Below, in pieces: positions 43,803 to 54,730 of a stretch of 64,000 bases of DNA. The position numbers and the translations under genes are program-made. The stretch is from NCBI GenBank assembly GCA_028753945.1, contig JAPNXP010000001.1, positions 3,276,501 through 3,340,500 of the forward strand, written 5' to 3'. A model generated the notes under the pieces. That model made no database searches, was not told where the DNA came from, and was given only the letters and a program-made list of their open reading frames with translations. The stretch's first letter is position 1, and every line of letters starts with the position of its first letter. The stretch comes from Hexactinellida sp. DTS-2022. Lineage: Eukaryota > Porifera > Hexactinellida.

Positions 43803-46800
43803 TCAAGTGGTTAAGGAAGATTTAATAGTTTTTATAATAGATTCATCAATCTTATTTTGATCACATATTGTTTGCAATAAATTTGCATTGATAAGATTCC
43901 GAATAGAGTTAACAGAAAAGAATATATCAATAAATTGCAATGATATAGAACTTGATAACTGGCTCAACTGTTCTAAGAGGAATGTAAATATATCATAATG
44001 GAAGTGTATAGGCACATCAGATAGTATTGATGCAAAATAATCCCCAAATACCCTAAAAGATTCATTTCTTCTAATATCCAAACAGTACCAAACCAGTATT
44101 TCGATCAAAAACATGGGTTTCTTGAAAGGATGAATGTCCATTTCTAAGTAGATGTTCGAACAAAACAAATTAAACATATTTTCTGTTGCCAATTTTTCTT
44201 CAAATCTGACGAAACTTCGTATTTTCATTTTAGTAGACTCTGAACACGACAATGATGCTTTAAGTTCTTGGTACAGGATTGATTTACTTGACTTCAAATG
44301 GGATAGTATTAAGTCGCAAATCATGATATTAGAATGAATAACCATGGGAATAAGTAATTCGGGATGTTCACTGTGTACTGAATGCAGCAACATTAGAACA
44401 AATTCAACATAATCACTGTCAAACATGCAAATTTTGTTAAGTAGATTGATAAGAGATAGATTTTCACAAGAAAATACTGGAAAGAGCACTCTGTTAACAA
44501 ACACAAAAATTAATGGACAGTCTTCTGCTATTTCATCATCATAAATGTGTTGTATTGCCTTAATGGTTCCATCTACTAAATGGTGTTCAGATATTACTTC
44601 CAATTGAATGCACTTTATGAGTAATTCAGTTAGAGTGGATGTCAATTTCCCGCCAGTCACATTAAGTGAAAGAAAAAAACCACAAATGATCGCAGAATGA
44701 ACTGTTGAGGAAGAATTAAATTGTATAAACGCCTTAACTTCCTCAAAATCATTAAGGTGATCATACTCTTTCAATATTGAGATAGATTTTTTCTGTATTT
44801 CAATGTCAGATAAATCTTGATTCATCGACAATTGATTGATAATTGCTTTATTAGCAGAAAGTGCTTTGTCTGGCATAAGCTTATTCTTGGTTAATTCCTT
44901 TTGGTCCTGTGAATGATGAGACCAATTACCACTAGGTCTAAATTGACGTAAAGTACTAGTTTTCTTCAAAGATGGTAGCTTAGAAGAAGGAATTTTCACG
45001 ATATTTGAATGTAGAGATTCTTCAAAATCATCTTTATGAACAGTTGTTGACTGAATAGAATTAGTCTCTTTAGGGGCAAGGTTAACAATTGGTAGAGACT
45101 GGCAAGAATCAACACTGTGTAATTCATCCAATGTTTTGGGTAACTCCTTCTCCATTCTTTCGCACCATCCATTCTTTCTCAGATCAAGTAAATTCATTAA
45201 TAAATATTTGACTCTCGTTGACATAAAACCTCTATTCATTAAATGCTGAATTCTTTCGAAATATTGATCTATACGATCTTTTGCTTCCTGCTTGTCGATA
45301 TCACTTCCAACAACATTAAATAATGAACATAATTCTTCCAAATAGTCATCAGTAGGACGACCCTTCAATAATCGAACAGTGCATTCATGAATAATGTTTT
45401 CAGAAAGCATATTTAGTCTATATAACTGTCCAATTAGACGTACGTTGCCTAGTGAATGTTTGTGAACTTCTTTCTCTTTAAGTTGGTACTCTTCATTTAA
45501 TACAAGTTTAGTTTCAACATCTTTACATGATTCTAATTTCATTTTCATTTGAATTAAAGTTTCATTATCATTTTTGTCTTTCTCGAACTCTTGCTGGCAA
45601 ATTGTAAGAAGACACCTCCGAAATGTAACTTGTTTGGTTTCAACGTTTGAGATTTCAGATTCAAATTTTTGAGAATCTTCGCGAATAAAGATTTTTGCCA
45701 TATCATTACATAACCTTGCGTAAAATTCACAATAAATAGGTTCATTAATTGATTTCCTGAATATACAATAGATAAAGCTCTCGAGATCATATATTGTTTC
45801 AGCAGTACCTACTAATTCAATTGCCTTTTTTGATAGTTTATCATAATTTTCTGGTGTAATACGATTAAGTATCCATGTAAGTCTCTCATTCATCTTGTCT
45901 TTTTCACGAGATTTTATAGGCGCAATGGAAACAGAATTAGTTTGACCCTGATGTAGATGTTGAGAATAACAGAAAACCTCAGAAATACTAACACAAAAAA
46001 AAGGCGAAAATTCAAGTTCACTAGGGATATCATGAGTATGAATCATATCTGGTTGTAATCTCAGAATATCGTCTCTCGTATATTCAAGTGAATCAAGAGA
46101 TATAACTAAACTTTTAGAAATTTCTGTTTCGATGGATTTTGAAGTGTTCACATTCTCATCTTCAGATAAAGAATTAGAAAATATCATAGTATTTACTTTT
46201 CCAAGAGTTGTTTCTTGAACTAAGTTTGAAGTCTCGAAAGTAGGAGAGATCGAGTCTTGATCGGTGTGAAATGAAGCCTCATCAGATATGCCAATCGTAT
46301 TAGAACTGTATATTTCGTTCGTAAATATTGATGGCGTCAATGCATCAGATACTTTAGACTTAAATTCGTCTTTAATTTTATTTTCAGGAGAGCGATCAAT
46401 TTCTTTAATAGCTGCAGTAGCAATTAATTTCCGAAACTGCTGTTGCTTTTTAAAATTTTCAAATTTAGGTGAGTCAGCTATTGGAGTCGCTACAGACGAT
46501 TCAAAAGTAGGAGAAGATAAATTATTTCTATCTATATTTACCTCTTCTTTGGTGTTTGGGTTAATAATGGTGAGAATTTTTTTTTCCCTTTTAGGTACAC
46601 ATTCCCGGGGATTTACATAAACGGGTTGAGGTGGATAATAAGTAGATGAGGGTAGACGATTACGTGGAGAAGAATTGACGGTAGGGAACATTTGAATATC
46701 TTGCGGGGTTGATACATACTGCTGAAACGGTTGAAGTGTATTAGCAGCAGGATAAGGAAAAGGCAATTGAATTGGCCATGGATAAGGTAATCCAGAAGGA

Positions 46801-46820
46801 AATCTGTCACTCATACTCAT
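43803..46820 (-). CDS. eIF4G: Eukaryotic translation initiation factor 4G (eIF4G), intronless
   Basis: One open frame of 1005 codons from ATG at 46820. eIF4G is the cytoplasmic scaffold that joins cap-binding eIF4E to eIF4A and recruits the 43S complex. Residues 1-75 are Pro/Tyr/Gln-rich; ILTIINPNTKEEVN (about 82-95) resembles the segment near the PABP-binding region of animal eIF4Gs. YTRDDILRL (about 247-255) fits the eIF4E-binding pattern Y-x4-L/I-hydrophobic. MIF4G spans about 313-555, with LNRITPENYDKLS, FEKDKND, SLGNVRLIGQLYRLNML and DQYFERIQHL...LLDLR. MA3 spans about 660-795. The last 200 residues are helical and lack a clear W2 acidic/aromatic end. It is shorter than usual animal eIF4G1 (about 1500). 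No stop or shift, so probably functional. The bases before ATG (TTGTATTATAG) look like a splice acceptor, so a 5' UTR intron is possible. Confidence 0.92.
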   Translation of the reverse strand: MSMSDRFPSGLPYPWPIQLPFPYPAANTLQPFQQYVSTPQDIQMFPTVNSSPRNRLPSSTYYPPQPVYVNPRECVPKREKKILTIINPNTKEEVNIDRNNLSSPTFESSVATPIADSPKFENFKKQQQFRKLIATAAIKEIDRSPENKIKDEFKSKVSDALTPSIFTNEIYSSNTIGISDEASFHTDQDSISPTFETSNLVQETTLGKVNTMIFSNSLSEDENVNTSKSIETEISKSLVISLDSLEYTRDDILRLQPDMIHTHDIPSELEFSPFFCVSISEVFCYSQHLHQGQTNSVSIAPIKSREKDKMNERLTWILNRITPENYDKLSKKAIELVGTAETIYDLESFIYCIFRKSINEPIYCEFYARLCNDMAKIFIREDSQKFESEISNVETKQVTFRRCLLTICQQEFEKDKNDNETLIQMKMKLESCKDVETKLVLNEEYQLKEKEVHKHSLGNVRLIGQLYRLNMLSENIIHECTVRLLKGRPTDDYLEELCSLFNVVGSDIDKQEAKDRIDQYFERIQHLMNRGFMSTRVKYLLMNLLDLRKNGWCERMEKELPKTLDELHSVDSCQSLPIVNLAPKETNSIQSTTVHKDDFEESLHSNIVKIPSSKLPSLKKTSTLRQFRPSGNWSHHSQDQKELTKNKLMPDKALSANKAIINQLSMNQDLSDIEIQKKSISILKEYDHLNDFEEVKAFIQFNSSSTVHSAIICGFFLSLNVTGGKLTSTLTELLIKCIQLEVISEHHLVDGTIKAIQHIYDDEIAEDCPLIFVFVNRVLFPVFSCENLSLINLLNKICMFDSDYVEFVLMLLHSVHSEHPELLIPMVIHSNIMICDLILSHLKSSKSILYQELKASLSCSESTKMKIRSFVRFEEKLATENMFNLFCSNIYLEMDIHPFKKPMFLIEILVWYCLDIRRNESFRVFGDYFASILSDVPIHFHYDIFTFLLEQLSQLSSSISLQFIDIFFSVNSIRNLINANLLQTICDQNKIDESIIKTIKSSLTT

Positions 46821-46832
46821 TCTATAATACAA

Positions 46833-46898
46833 GACTACGATAATGAATAAATTAAATTGTTGGGATAATTGTTGTAGTATAATAGTTAAAGAAATATA
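46833..46898. promoter_or_regulatory. Upstream flank of eIF4G
   Basis: AT-rich sequence between the eIF4G start and a pogo MITE. The word 'ttgtattatag' directly before ATG resembles a 3' splice site on the minus strand; no TATA box or other element is identifiable. Confidence 0.3.
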
Positions 46899-47039
46899 CA
46901 GTGCAAGCTCGAATATCCTAACTTTGGTTAACCGAACACACCGGCTGGTCCCAATGTTATTACATTAATTACTTCAGCCATAAATTATGAGAACATGCTC
47001 GATTGGTTCCAACGAGTTTGGATAATTGAGGTTGCACTG
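46899..47039. mobile_element. 141-bp pogo-type MITE upstream of eIF4G
   Basis: Ends CAGTGCAAGCTCGAATATCC / GGATAATTGAGGTTGCACTG, TA on both sides (46897-46898, 47040-47041). It lies 79 bp from the eIF4G start codon. Confidence 0.88.
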
Positions 47040-47271
47040 TATAGTAATTCCTCAATAATAGCCGGTGCGATTATTCGGGACAGATTAGTAATTTTAGCAT
47101 CCTTCAGCAAATTGGGGAGGATATTTCAAGAGGCCACTGTTACTTATCACTAAAGGGTGCTAAACCAAAAGAAGTTAATGATCTCACGGGTATTTTAATC
47201 TCCTTGATTAACCGGGTGGAGAACCTTGTAACCAAGATGTGATTTTAAGGTTATAAATATATGTATAAATA

Positions 47272-48298
47272 CAGTAGAACCTCTCAGAACCGGGAACCTC
47301 CTTAAACAGGGCAACATTTTTGTATAAGTTCAAAATAATTCGCCATTTTTCTGGGAATTAGCCTCAAAACATAGTTTATCTTTGCAGATTTGTATGTCAA
47401 ACATGTTGCTAAAAGTAGAACCACCCTTATCTGGGCGGTAAATAGTGGTTTGGATTTGGCCATTGGCAATCTCGCTACTTTATATACGATTCATATTCGA
47501 AATTTATGAACTCTTTGGGTAAACTAATACCAAGATCAGATGTCGGAGGTGCGTATCAGGTCAGACAACGGGTATCGAGACATCAGAACATAAGCACTAG
47601 TCCTAGTCGTGACCTTCGTAATATAAGGCCTTACTACTACTCGGAACCATGGATTACTTAAAGGCCATTGATTATTAGGTGACATATCTTTAACTCAATA
47701 GCTAGTAATGAGAGACCTAAGAAATGCATTAAAATTATATAGGAAGTTAGGAACATGATATCAAGGCATACATAACACCCTTTAGAATTGTGATATATCA
47801 CCATTTGATTAAGTAATCGCTATTATTCGTGGGAATTATCGTGTTTTAATAGCCTGCTTTAACATAGTTAAACGCGTTATAAGTGTCCAAAATTGCAACA
47901 TGAGGAAGTCCATAACTCGTTGAATGAAATAAATCGAATTTATAATTGGAATGTTGACACATTCCTCGGTTGCCAGGGAAATGCATATTTTTTAATATGA
48001 GCCATAACCAAAAACTATCTATTTTATGTAAACTATGCTAGTACTGATCTATCTGCAATTGGTAACTTCCTATTCGTGGATAATACATTTTCTAGGCCTA
48101 ACTTCAATAATCTTTGAGATATGAGTGTATTTCCATATAAAGAATTAAGTGATAATAATCTCATTATCTCAAAAAATATTGAAAGGTCACGCGCTAGTTG
48201 ATTATACAATAGAAATTATGATTATTTCCGAGATCCGGGAAAATTCTAAGATCCGGGCACCCTCTGGACGAGGCTGCCCGAATTGGGGAGGTTTACTG
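47272..48298. mobile_element. pogo-type element carrying a palindrome-family relic
   Basis: Ends CAGTAGAACCTCTCAGAACC / GAATTGGGGAGGTTTACTG, TA on both sides (47270-47271, 48299-48300). From about 47600 to 48110 the interior is a diverged single arm of the 58.4-kb palindrome family (tcgtgaccttcg, ccatggattacttaaa, gttaaacgcgttataa). Confidence 0.82.
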
Positions 48299-48300
48299 TA

Positions 48301-48726
48301 GTTAATATGCGTATACAACTAGAATTCAGAGTTGACAAAGGGAAAGATTTTTAGAATATGAACAAAAATCTTTTTTAAAATTAAAGTCAGATTTATTTAA
48401 ATCAATGATTTATATCAAATGATTTAAACCAACAACCATGATATATATCAACCTTTCTAAGAATGACATAAATATACGTATGTCCTTTGACACAATGGAA
48501 TATTGAACGACTAATATTTAGAAAATTTAGATCTGATAAAACATATACTATTGTATCAATTAATTAAACCAACATTACGAAAGGATAACTAAACTAGAGA
48601 CGAATAATTTAATTTGACCCATTGTTTGAGTTTCAATAAATTGCTTTGTGTGTGCAAAGATTTACGGTAGTTTTGAATTGCCCAATGGTCGAGGCGAGAT
48701 TACAATAGAAGCTGAGAAAACGCACA
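48301..48726. other. No gene seen
   Basis: AT-rich, no supported frame. Confidence 0.45.
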
Positions 48727-48734
48727 CCTAGTGG

Positions 48735-49017
48735 TAGTAGCGAATTAACGATGGCGCACTTGTCGCACATGCGCCAGGCCCATGAATTCTAGGGGGCCCA
48801 AATAAAAAAATTCAGAATTGTCACATATGCGACAATTCTGATATACTATATTTTCATTGATTTCACATACATTTGAAGCAAAATTATATACAATCTATAT
48901 TTCAAATTCATGCTCGCAATTTAAACATGTTTTATCTATTCCTAAATTATTTTCACTCAACATGGGGCCCAAAATCCCGGCTTGCGCCAGGGCCCGCTCA
49001 TAGTTAATCTGGCACTG
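48735..49017. mobile_element. hAT-type MITE with CCTAGTGG duplication
   Basis: Left end TAGTAGCGAATTAACGATGG, right end (inverse) CAGTGCCAGATTAACTATGA; exact 8-bp duplication CCTAGTGG (48727-48734, 49018-49025). Inner words 'gcgccaggcccatgaattc' and 'ggggcccaaa' are mirrored. Confidence 0.86.
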
Positions 49018-49458
49018 CCTAGTGGTCGTGCCAAAGTTCTCAGTGAATATGGCCTTGTGAACGATGAATTGGATAATGAGTAATTATAAATTTTATCAGA
49101 GATACGCACTGATATTGTACCATCCTAAGAGTAAGGTTAATCAAAATAAGAAGACAAAGCTTAGTAAAAAATATATATAAATTTGAGAAAACTGAAGGAA
49201 ACGTCACTACTAAATAAATCGGCCAAAAGTATTGCAACAACAGGAAATTTAATGAAGACTATATTCCTCTTGTAGCATATTAACTGCTGTTTTAATGACT
49301 TTCATTAATTAATAACTAGCTGTAGTTAAAATTTCAGAACTTTATTATAACAGCCTATCTAACTATACTAATAAAACAGAAGGGTGGGTATATGTTTGTA
49401 AGTACCGAGTTGATTGAAGCACCTGGAAGGTTTCCAAATGTGATTTTTGACATACATG

Positions 49459-49645
49459 CAGGGTTGTATCAACTCATTTTGAGTTGGCAGAATCAACTCA
49501 TTTTCTTGAATGAGTTGAATGAGTTGGTGACAGCAAAATGAATGAGTTGAATGAGTTGGTGACAGCAAAATGAATGAGTTGAACGAGTTGGTAGACAAAA
49601 AATGAGTTGTTTTTGCCAACTCAAAATGAGTTGATACAACCCTAC
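49459..49645. mobile_element. hAT-like MITE with GAGTTGAATGAGTTGG repeats, copy 1
   Basis: Ends CAGGGTTGTATCAACTCATT / AATGAGTTGATACAACCCT. The core is two near-identical copies of 'gaatgagttgaatgagttgg'. Same family as 36067-36539. Confidence 0.75.
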
Positions 49646-49795
49646 TTCCGACCATGGCCAGACAACTTTCACTTTGTCGTAACATTAATGAGTAGGGAGA
49701 TCTAAATTTGGCCGGATCACTTTTGAGAGCCGACCTACGCAGCTGTAAATGTATTAGTAAACTGAAGATTTAAGATATACGTTAGTTACAAATAG

Positions 49796-49965
49796 TTTAA
49801 TAAAAAATGAGTTGGCAGAATCAACTCATTTTCTTGAATGAGTTGAATGAGTTGGTAACAGCAAAATGAATGAGTTGAATGAGTTGGTGAAGGAATTTGA
49901 ATGAGTTGGTAGACAAAAAATGAGTTGTTTTGCCAACTCAAAATGAGTTGATACAACCCTGCTGA
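49796..49965. mobile_element. hAT-like MITE with GAGTTG repeats, copy 2 (left end lost)
   Basis: Begins inside the repeat (aaaaaatgagttggcagaat) and keeps the right end GAGTTGATACAACCCTG. Nearly identical in the core to copy 1, about 300 bp away, in the same orientation. Confidence 0.75.
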
Positions 49966-50019
49966 TACATGTATAAGGGAAATTTTGTCCCCCGCCAACA
50001 AGTTGAGGTTTCTATAAGA

Positions 50020-50400
50020 AAATTTTCACACCTCGCCAAGTTATGACGTCATTGTCACATTTTAAGAAGTGTAAAATCACTAATCCAACATAATCGCTCC
50101 CTCGAAGAGATAAATCGAAAAATTTAATAGAATATGTACATCAATGATATGACATGGTAGTCACAGCAAATTGACAATTGCTAACTCATTATCGCTTGAT
50201 GACGCAATCACTAAAATTTCACATTGTCAACAAGGAGATTCGAGCCTTAAATTTGACAAATTTAGATTTATTTATGCTTTATAATCAATGTTGGAAGTAT
50301 ATAGATTACACACCAACCGCGAAGCGGTTGGTGTGTAGTTGTGTTTTGCCGAAAAGAGACCTAGCAAGCGAAGCGCACTAGTAGCAATGAAATAGGAAAA
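50020..50400 (+). repeat. Repeat with a conserved CCAACCG hairpin, copy 2
   Basis: Contains 'cacctcgccaagttatgacgtcattgtcac', 'ctcattatcg' and the hairpin 'acacaccaaccg'/'cggttggtgtgt', then 'gagacctagcaagcgaagcg'. Reverse-oriented relative of 17810-18165. Confidence 0.68.
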
Positions 50401-50792
50401 GTATCCAGGATAATATGATATTGCATTATATTTAAAGAGGCGCAGACATGGGGTCAAGCCAGGGTTGGGTTCAATTATATTTTAATATTTAATTACAGTT
50501 ACAATTACAACTAGTTTTAATTTGCAATTATAATTACAATTACAATTACAAGCAACTTTAATTTCCAATTATAATTATAATTACAGTTATAATTGGGAAG
50601 TTACTCCCAATTATAATTACAATTACAATTACAAAACTGATGCTATATTCAAATATATCTTCAATATAATTAATGTAAAGTTTGTTATCTTAAGTATTAT
50701 TTGGATCTACCCTATTAATATGGTAATTAACGATTGCATATATTTATTCTAACTAAAGAATCCAATTATACTTAAGTAGAATGATGTAATAA

Positions 50793-52708
50793 TTATTGTA
50801 AGTGCTTATTTCCTCTGACAAACATGAGTTCCTCAAACCTCTTGTCTGACAGTCTGCATCTATCTGGGCGAAACACCTTCCCAGCGATAGAAAACAAGCG
50901 TTCTACAGGAGCTGACGAAGCAGGTATTGCTAGATAATAAAGAGCAAGAGTAGTAAGTTCAGGCATTGTCTGTTTGTTCTGTTTCCAGTATTGGAGTGGA
51001 TCATGATCTTCGGGAATGTTTGGTTGAGTAAGATAGTTTCGCAGCTGAATTGAGGCTAAAGAATAGTTGTCACCCTGTTGCTTAACAGATGCATCGCCAT
51101 CACCCATGAAACTAAAGAGCTTGCATCTTTTCTTGGGTGGAGCAATCGATTCAGTTTCCGAAACTAGAGTATCCGATGGACATGGAGAATCATTTCACAA
51201 AGTTTCTTGGTTATGAGATCTTTAATATAATTTGCTTCTAAGTGATCGCACCAGTCTAGTTTCCACCTAGGGTCGAGGGTAGCAGCCAGTTTAAAAATGT
51301 CTTCCTCTTCATACTTGAGCAGTCGCCTTTCCAGAGATGAGGTTAGGGTAGTTAACATTTTCGACTTATATGTAGTGAACAATTCTTTCAGTTCAGCTCT
51401 AATTCCGCGGATGCACGGGATTATCAAGCTTGATGTTACTGAATTCTGTGCTTGAGATTTCATAGTTGCTAATTCGAATGGTGTGAGTATTGCTGTAATC
51501 TCACTTATAATTTTCATCTCATACTTGGTTAATTTCGATGGGTAGTCCAGTTCCTCAATTATTCGAGGGTCGACATTTAAAAGTGATTTCAGCATCTTAT
51601 TTGTGCTATTCCACCTAGTATCATTCTTTGCCTGGAGTTTGTTATGATTTTCAAAAAGAGAAGAAGCTTTGCAGGAATGACGAACAAAACTAACCATTTT
51701 TGATGCTTTGCTAATAATTGGTGACACAGAGCCAATATCTTTTAGCCCATCCTGGACTACCAACTGTAGCGTGTGAATGAAACAGGAAATGTGCTGCGGT
51801 ATGTGATAGAACTCCTCAAGAGAATCGACAGGTATGTAGAAATCTTGATCTTCATCCTCATCTGATTCACTATCATCACCACGTTCAACTTCCGCACCTG
51901 GCAACTTAACGAATGCTTTTAGCATATTGGCTGCATTGTCTGTGATGATGTATCCGACTTTTCCTTGTAAATTGAACTGTGTTATAATGTCCTCGTAATT
52001 TGTCAATACATTTTCTGCGGTATGTGTCCCCTCAAATCGTCTACATGCTAACATAACACCCTGTAACTGATAATCTTCAATGAAATGTCCAGTAATACCA
52101 ATGTAAGCACGCATTGTCCTATTCGTCCAAATATCCACTGTAAGACATATTGTAGGTAGTGGATTAAGTCTTATACAAATGTCACTGTATAGCTTTGAAG
52201 ATGTCGCAGGGAGGATCTTAGAACTGAAATACTTACGAGAAGGTATTTTGTAAGCAGGTTGGGCTTTCTTAAGTAGTGCACAAAAATCAGAGTTTTCAAC
52301 CTCAGAAAGGGGCTTTAATGAATTGCAAATGTATTTAACCAAATATTCCGTCATTTCTATCTGTTTAGGATCTGTTGCTTTCCATTGAGCTGGATTGACA
52401 TTAACAGATATAAAGGTAGTTACAGGGGCTTGTATCGATTGCGATGGTGTCGGGATAGAATCTATGATAATTTCTGGATGATGTCTCTAAACAAAGAACG
52501 TGGGATAAACATACTACTTCATTAAAAGTACTTAGTAAATCTAAAATAAATTCTTATTTCTCAATATAACCTTAATAGGTGTGTGAAAGTTGGAAGTGGA
52601 TGTGTAGGAACCCGAGACTGACTTGCTGCAGTGTTTACATGTCAATTTGAAGTGACCTGTAGTTGTCCCTGTGGGTTGTGAATAGTGTTTGAAAATAGGA
52701 GGAGTCAT
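50793..52708 (-). pseudogene. ZBED1-like hAT transposase, one intron and one frameshift
   Basis: Exon 1 (ATG at 52708) carries a BED zinc finger: CKHC, then TSNFHTPIK up to an AAG|GTTATA donor. An 84-bp intron (52487-52570, ending TTTGTTTAG) is followed by RHH, completing the finger's last His. Exon 2 runs to 51164: PAQWKATDPKQIEM linker, the catalytic RNase-H-like domain with ICLTVDIWT (first D), YIITDNAANML (second D) and the long helical insertion; KNDTRWNST and AATLDPRWK follow. A single-base shift near 51180 (LHVHRIL versus SDTLVSE) separates the hATC dimerisation domain (LQYWKQNKQTMPELTTLALYYLAIPASSAPVERLFS), which ends at 50793. All other motifs look intact; about 630 residues in total, normal for ZBED1-like hATs. 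A recent copy disabled by one shift, unless that is a sequencing error. Confidence 0.9.
52487..52570 (-). other. 84-bp intron within the BED finger of the hAT transposase
   Basis: GTTATA donor and pyrimidine-rich acceptor ending TTTAG. Joining the exons yields FHTPIKRHHPE, the expected His ligand region of a BED finger. Confidence 0.7.
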
Positions 52709-54730
52709 CTCAGTTAAATTAATTATTACAACGGTGAACATATTTATAGTGCACTGGGACAATGAAAAAGGAATCCATATGCTTACTCGTGAAGTTGTCA
52801 ACTCACACTCAACAATTCCTGAGAAGCACCAAAGAAGCACCAAAACCAATAATGTTAAGAATTAACACATAAGTACGTTAATTGGGATTGTAAGCGTAGC
52901 TTTAGCCTTTGGGCATAACTAAGACGTAATTACAATTATGTACTCCAATTACAATTACAATTATGACAAAAAATTCAATTACAATTACGAAGTTTTTCAA
53001 TAATCAATTACAATTACAATTACAATTATGTACAAAACGTAATTAATTGTAATTAATTAATTACAATTATAATTGAACCCAACCCTGGGTCAAGCCCTTT
53101 CAAAAGGGGTAAGTCCAAGCCAATCCCTTATCAGAAGGGCTTAAGCCCAAGCCATTTTTCTAAAAGGGCTTAAGTCCAAGCCCTTAATAATGGGCTTAAG
53201 TCCGGACTTAAGTCTTTCACTCTAATATTTAGAAATACATAGTATGATACCGTATTTTTTGAATAAGTGCCTTAAAAGGGCTTGAAAATGGGCAAGAAGC
53301 TCATCTATAAAGGGTTTAAGTCAAGTCCGGACTTAAGTCCTTTTATTAAAGAAGGACTTAACTGTAGACTGCCTAACTGATACACGTTGTAACAGGAGGA
53401 AAACAGGTCGATCAAATAAATCAAATTTAAATAAAGTTCGGTTTTAGACATGTTTTTGTACTCTCTATCGATTTCATTCAAAAATCAAAAATTGTCATGA
53501 TGACGTAGCATAAAAGTGAACTTGCCTGCCACTTGCTTTTGTAAATTCTAGATGCTATAATTTCACCGTAGAAATACCCGAAAGAAGATCTTAGACTAAG
53601 TAATATCTATTTAGTATATTTGGTTTGGCTAATACAGAGTTATGATAGATATAACTCAAAAATATGTATTTTTCATAATCCATGGTTCATCAAAAACAAA
53701 TTTGTCCATTAACTTGAAATGATGTAACTTTCTTTTAGTGAATAGGATTTGTTCAATTTTTGAGATCTGAAAACTAATATGATAGTCGTCATTGTTCAAG
53801 TTTAGAAACACAGGATTACTTACATGTTAACGGCGATATATCGAATTAAGAGAAAGTATGAGTCATCACTTTTTGTCGAAATCCTCTAGTAAATCTTTTC
53901 AAAAATTCTAGCATGTTGATATATTATTGAGCTCTTGTTGGATTTCAAATTGATAGGTTCTAAATATTAAATACAAAGAACTACAGGGTATGTTATTTTC
54001 CTGAAAATCACTCCGGTAGTCTACGGTTAAGTCCGGATTTAAGCCATCTCAAAAATGGGTTTGAGTCCAAAGGGCTTGGCCCCATGCCTGAAAGAGGGTA
54101 GATGGAAGTCGAATGAAACTATCACAGATACGGTTCTCATAAGAACCGTATCTCGTTCCTAGTAGCATACTCATCAATTGTTGAACATATATAATATCTA
54201 AATTTCTTTAGAATATAATAAAATCATCCTACTGAAATTTTCTTAATGTGCTGATTGATAGATTTGATCTTGAAATATCATAAGCTACATTGTTCTTCAT
54301 TAGAAACAATCAAATATTAAGAAACATTCGAAGATGTATAAAATCTAAAATTCAAATTTTAGAAAATTTTCATAAATAAATAGAATTTTTTGTAGGCGGA
54401 TGGGAAAACACATTTAATTAATTGCGAGTACATTTTGAGATCGATCGAAAATCGGACTAAATACACTAAGAGCACCAACTGTAGACTCATCAAAAATTTT
54501 TAAGGCAAGATTTACATTTTGTCTCTCAAAATTTGAAGGGTAACACGATTTAGCAGTTAGTCGAGGAGCGAGCTTAATTACAGAATGTTGTTGAGTTTTG
54601 TATAACATGCGGATGTCTTCAAAAGAAGCTGTATTAAGTAAACTAAATCTTCGAACCTGGGAAACACAAATATTCACTGATAGTCTTTAAGAATGAGCCA
54701 ATTGCTCCGAATGGTTTTTAGAATATGCAC

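Larger units (their letters stand above)
50460..53087 (-). mobile_element. Almost complete hAT transposon
   Basis: Ends CAGGGTTGGGTTCAATTATA / TAATTGAACCCAACCCTG, exact 8-bp duplication GGTCAAGC (50452-50459, 53088-53095). Both subterminal regions (50475-50640, 52920-53075) are dense tandem runs of 'aattac'. It holds one transposase gene on the minus strand. The 623-bp element at 54731-55353 has the same ends and the same hexamer runs, so it is probably a deletion derivative mobilised by this family. Confidence 0.95.
50442..54090. mobile_element. Older TIR element with aagtccggacttaagtcc repeats, host of the hAT
   Basis: Left end 'cagacatggggtcaagcc' (to 50459) resumes after the hAT as 'ggtcaagccctttcaaaagg'. 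The right end is 'aagggcttggccccatgcctg' at 54090. Flanks read 'aaagaggc' and 'aaagaggg', a near 8-bp duplication. Subterminal sequence is repeats of 'gggcttaagtcc' with the palindrome 'aagtccggactt'. The interior (53400-54000) is non-coding. Confidence 0.65.

Noticed and set aside
46288..46620. 110-codon plus-strand frame antisense to eIF4G
   Set aside because: Shadow of the long eIF4G frame; hydrophobic low-complexity protein without a motif.
43803..46820. eIF4G as a recent processed retrocopy
   Set aside because: No poly(A) tract at the 3' side and no flanking duplication seen; the frame is intact over 1005 codons. Not excluded if old and under selection.
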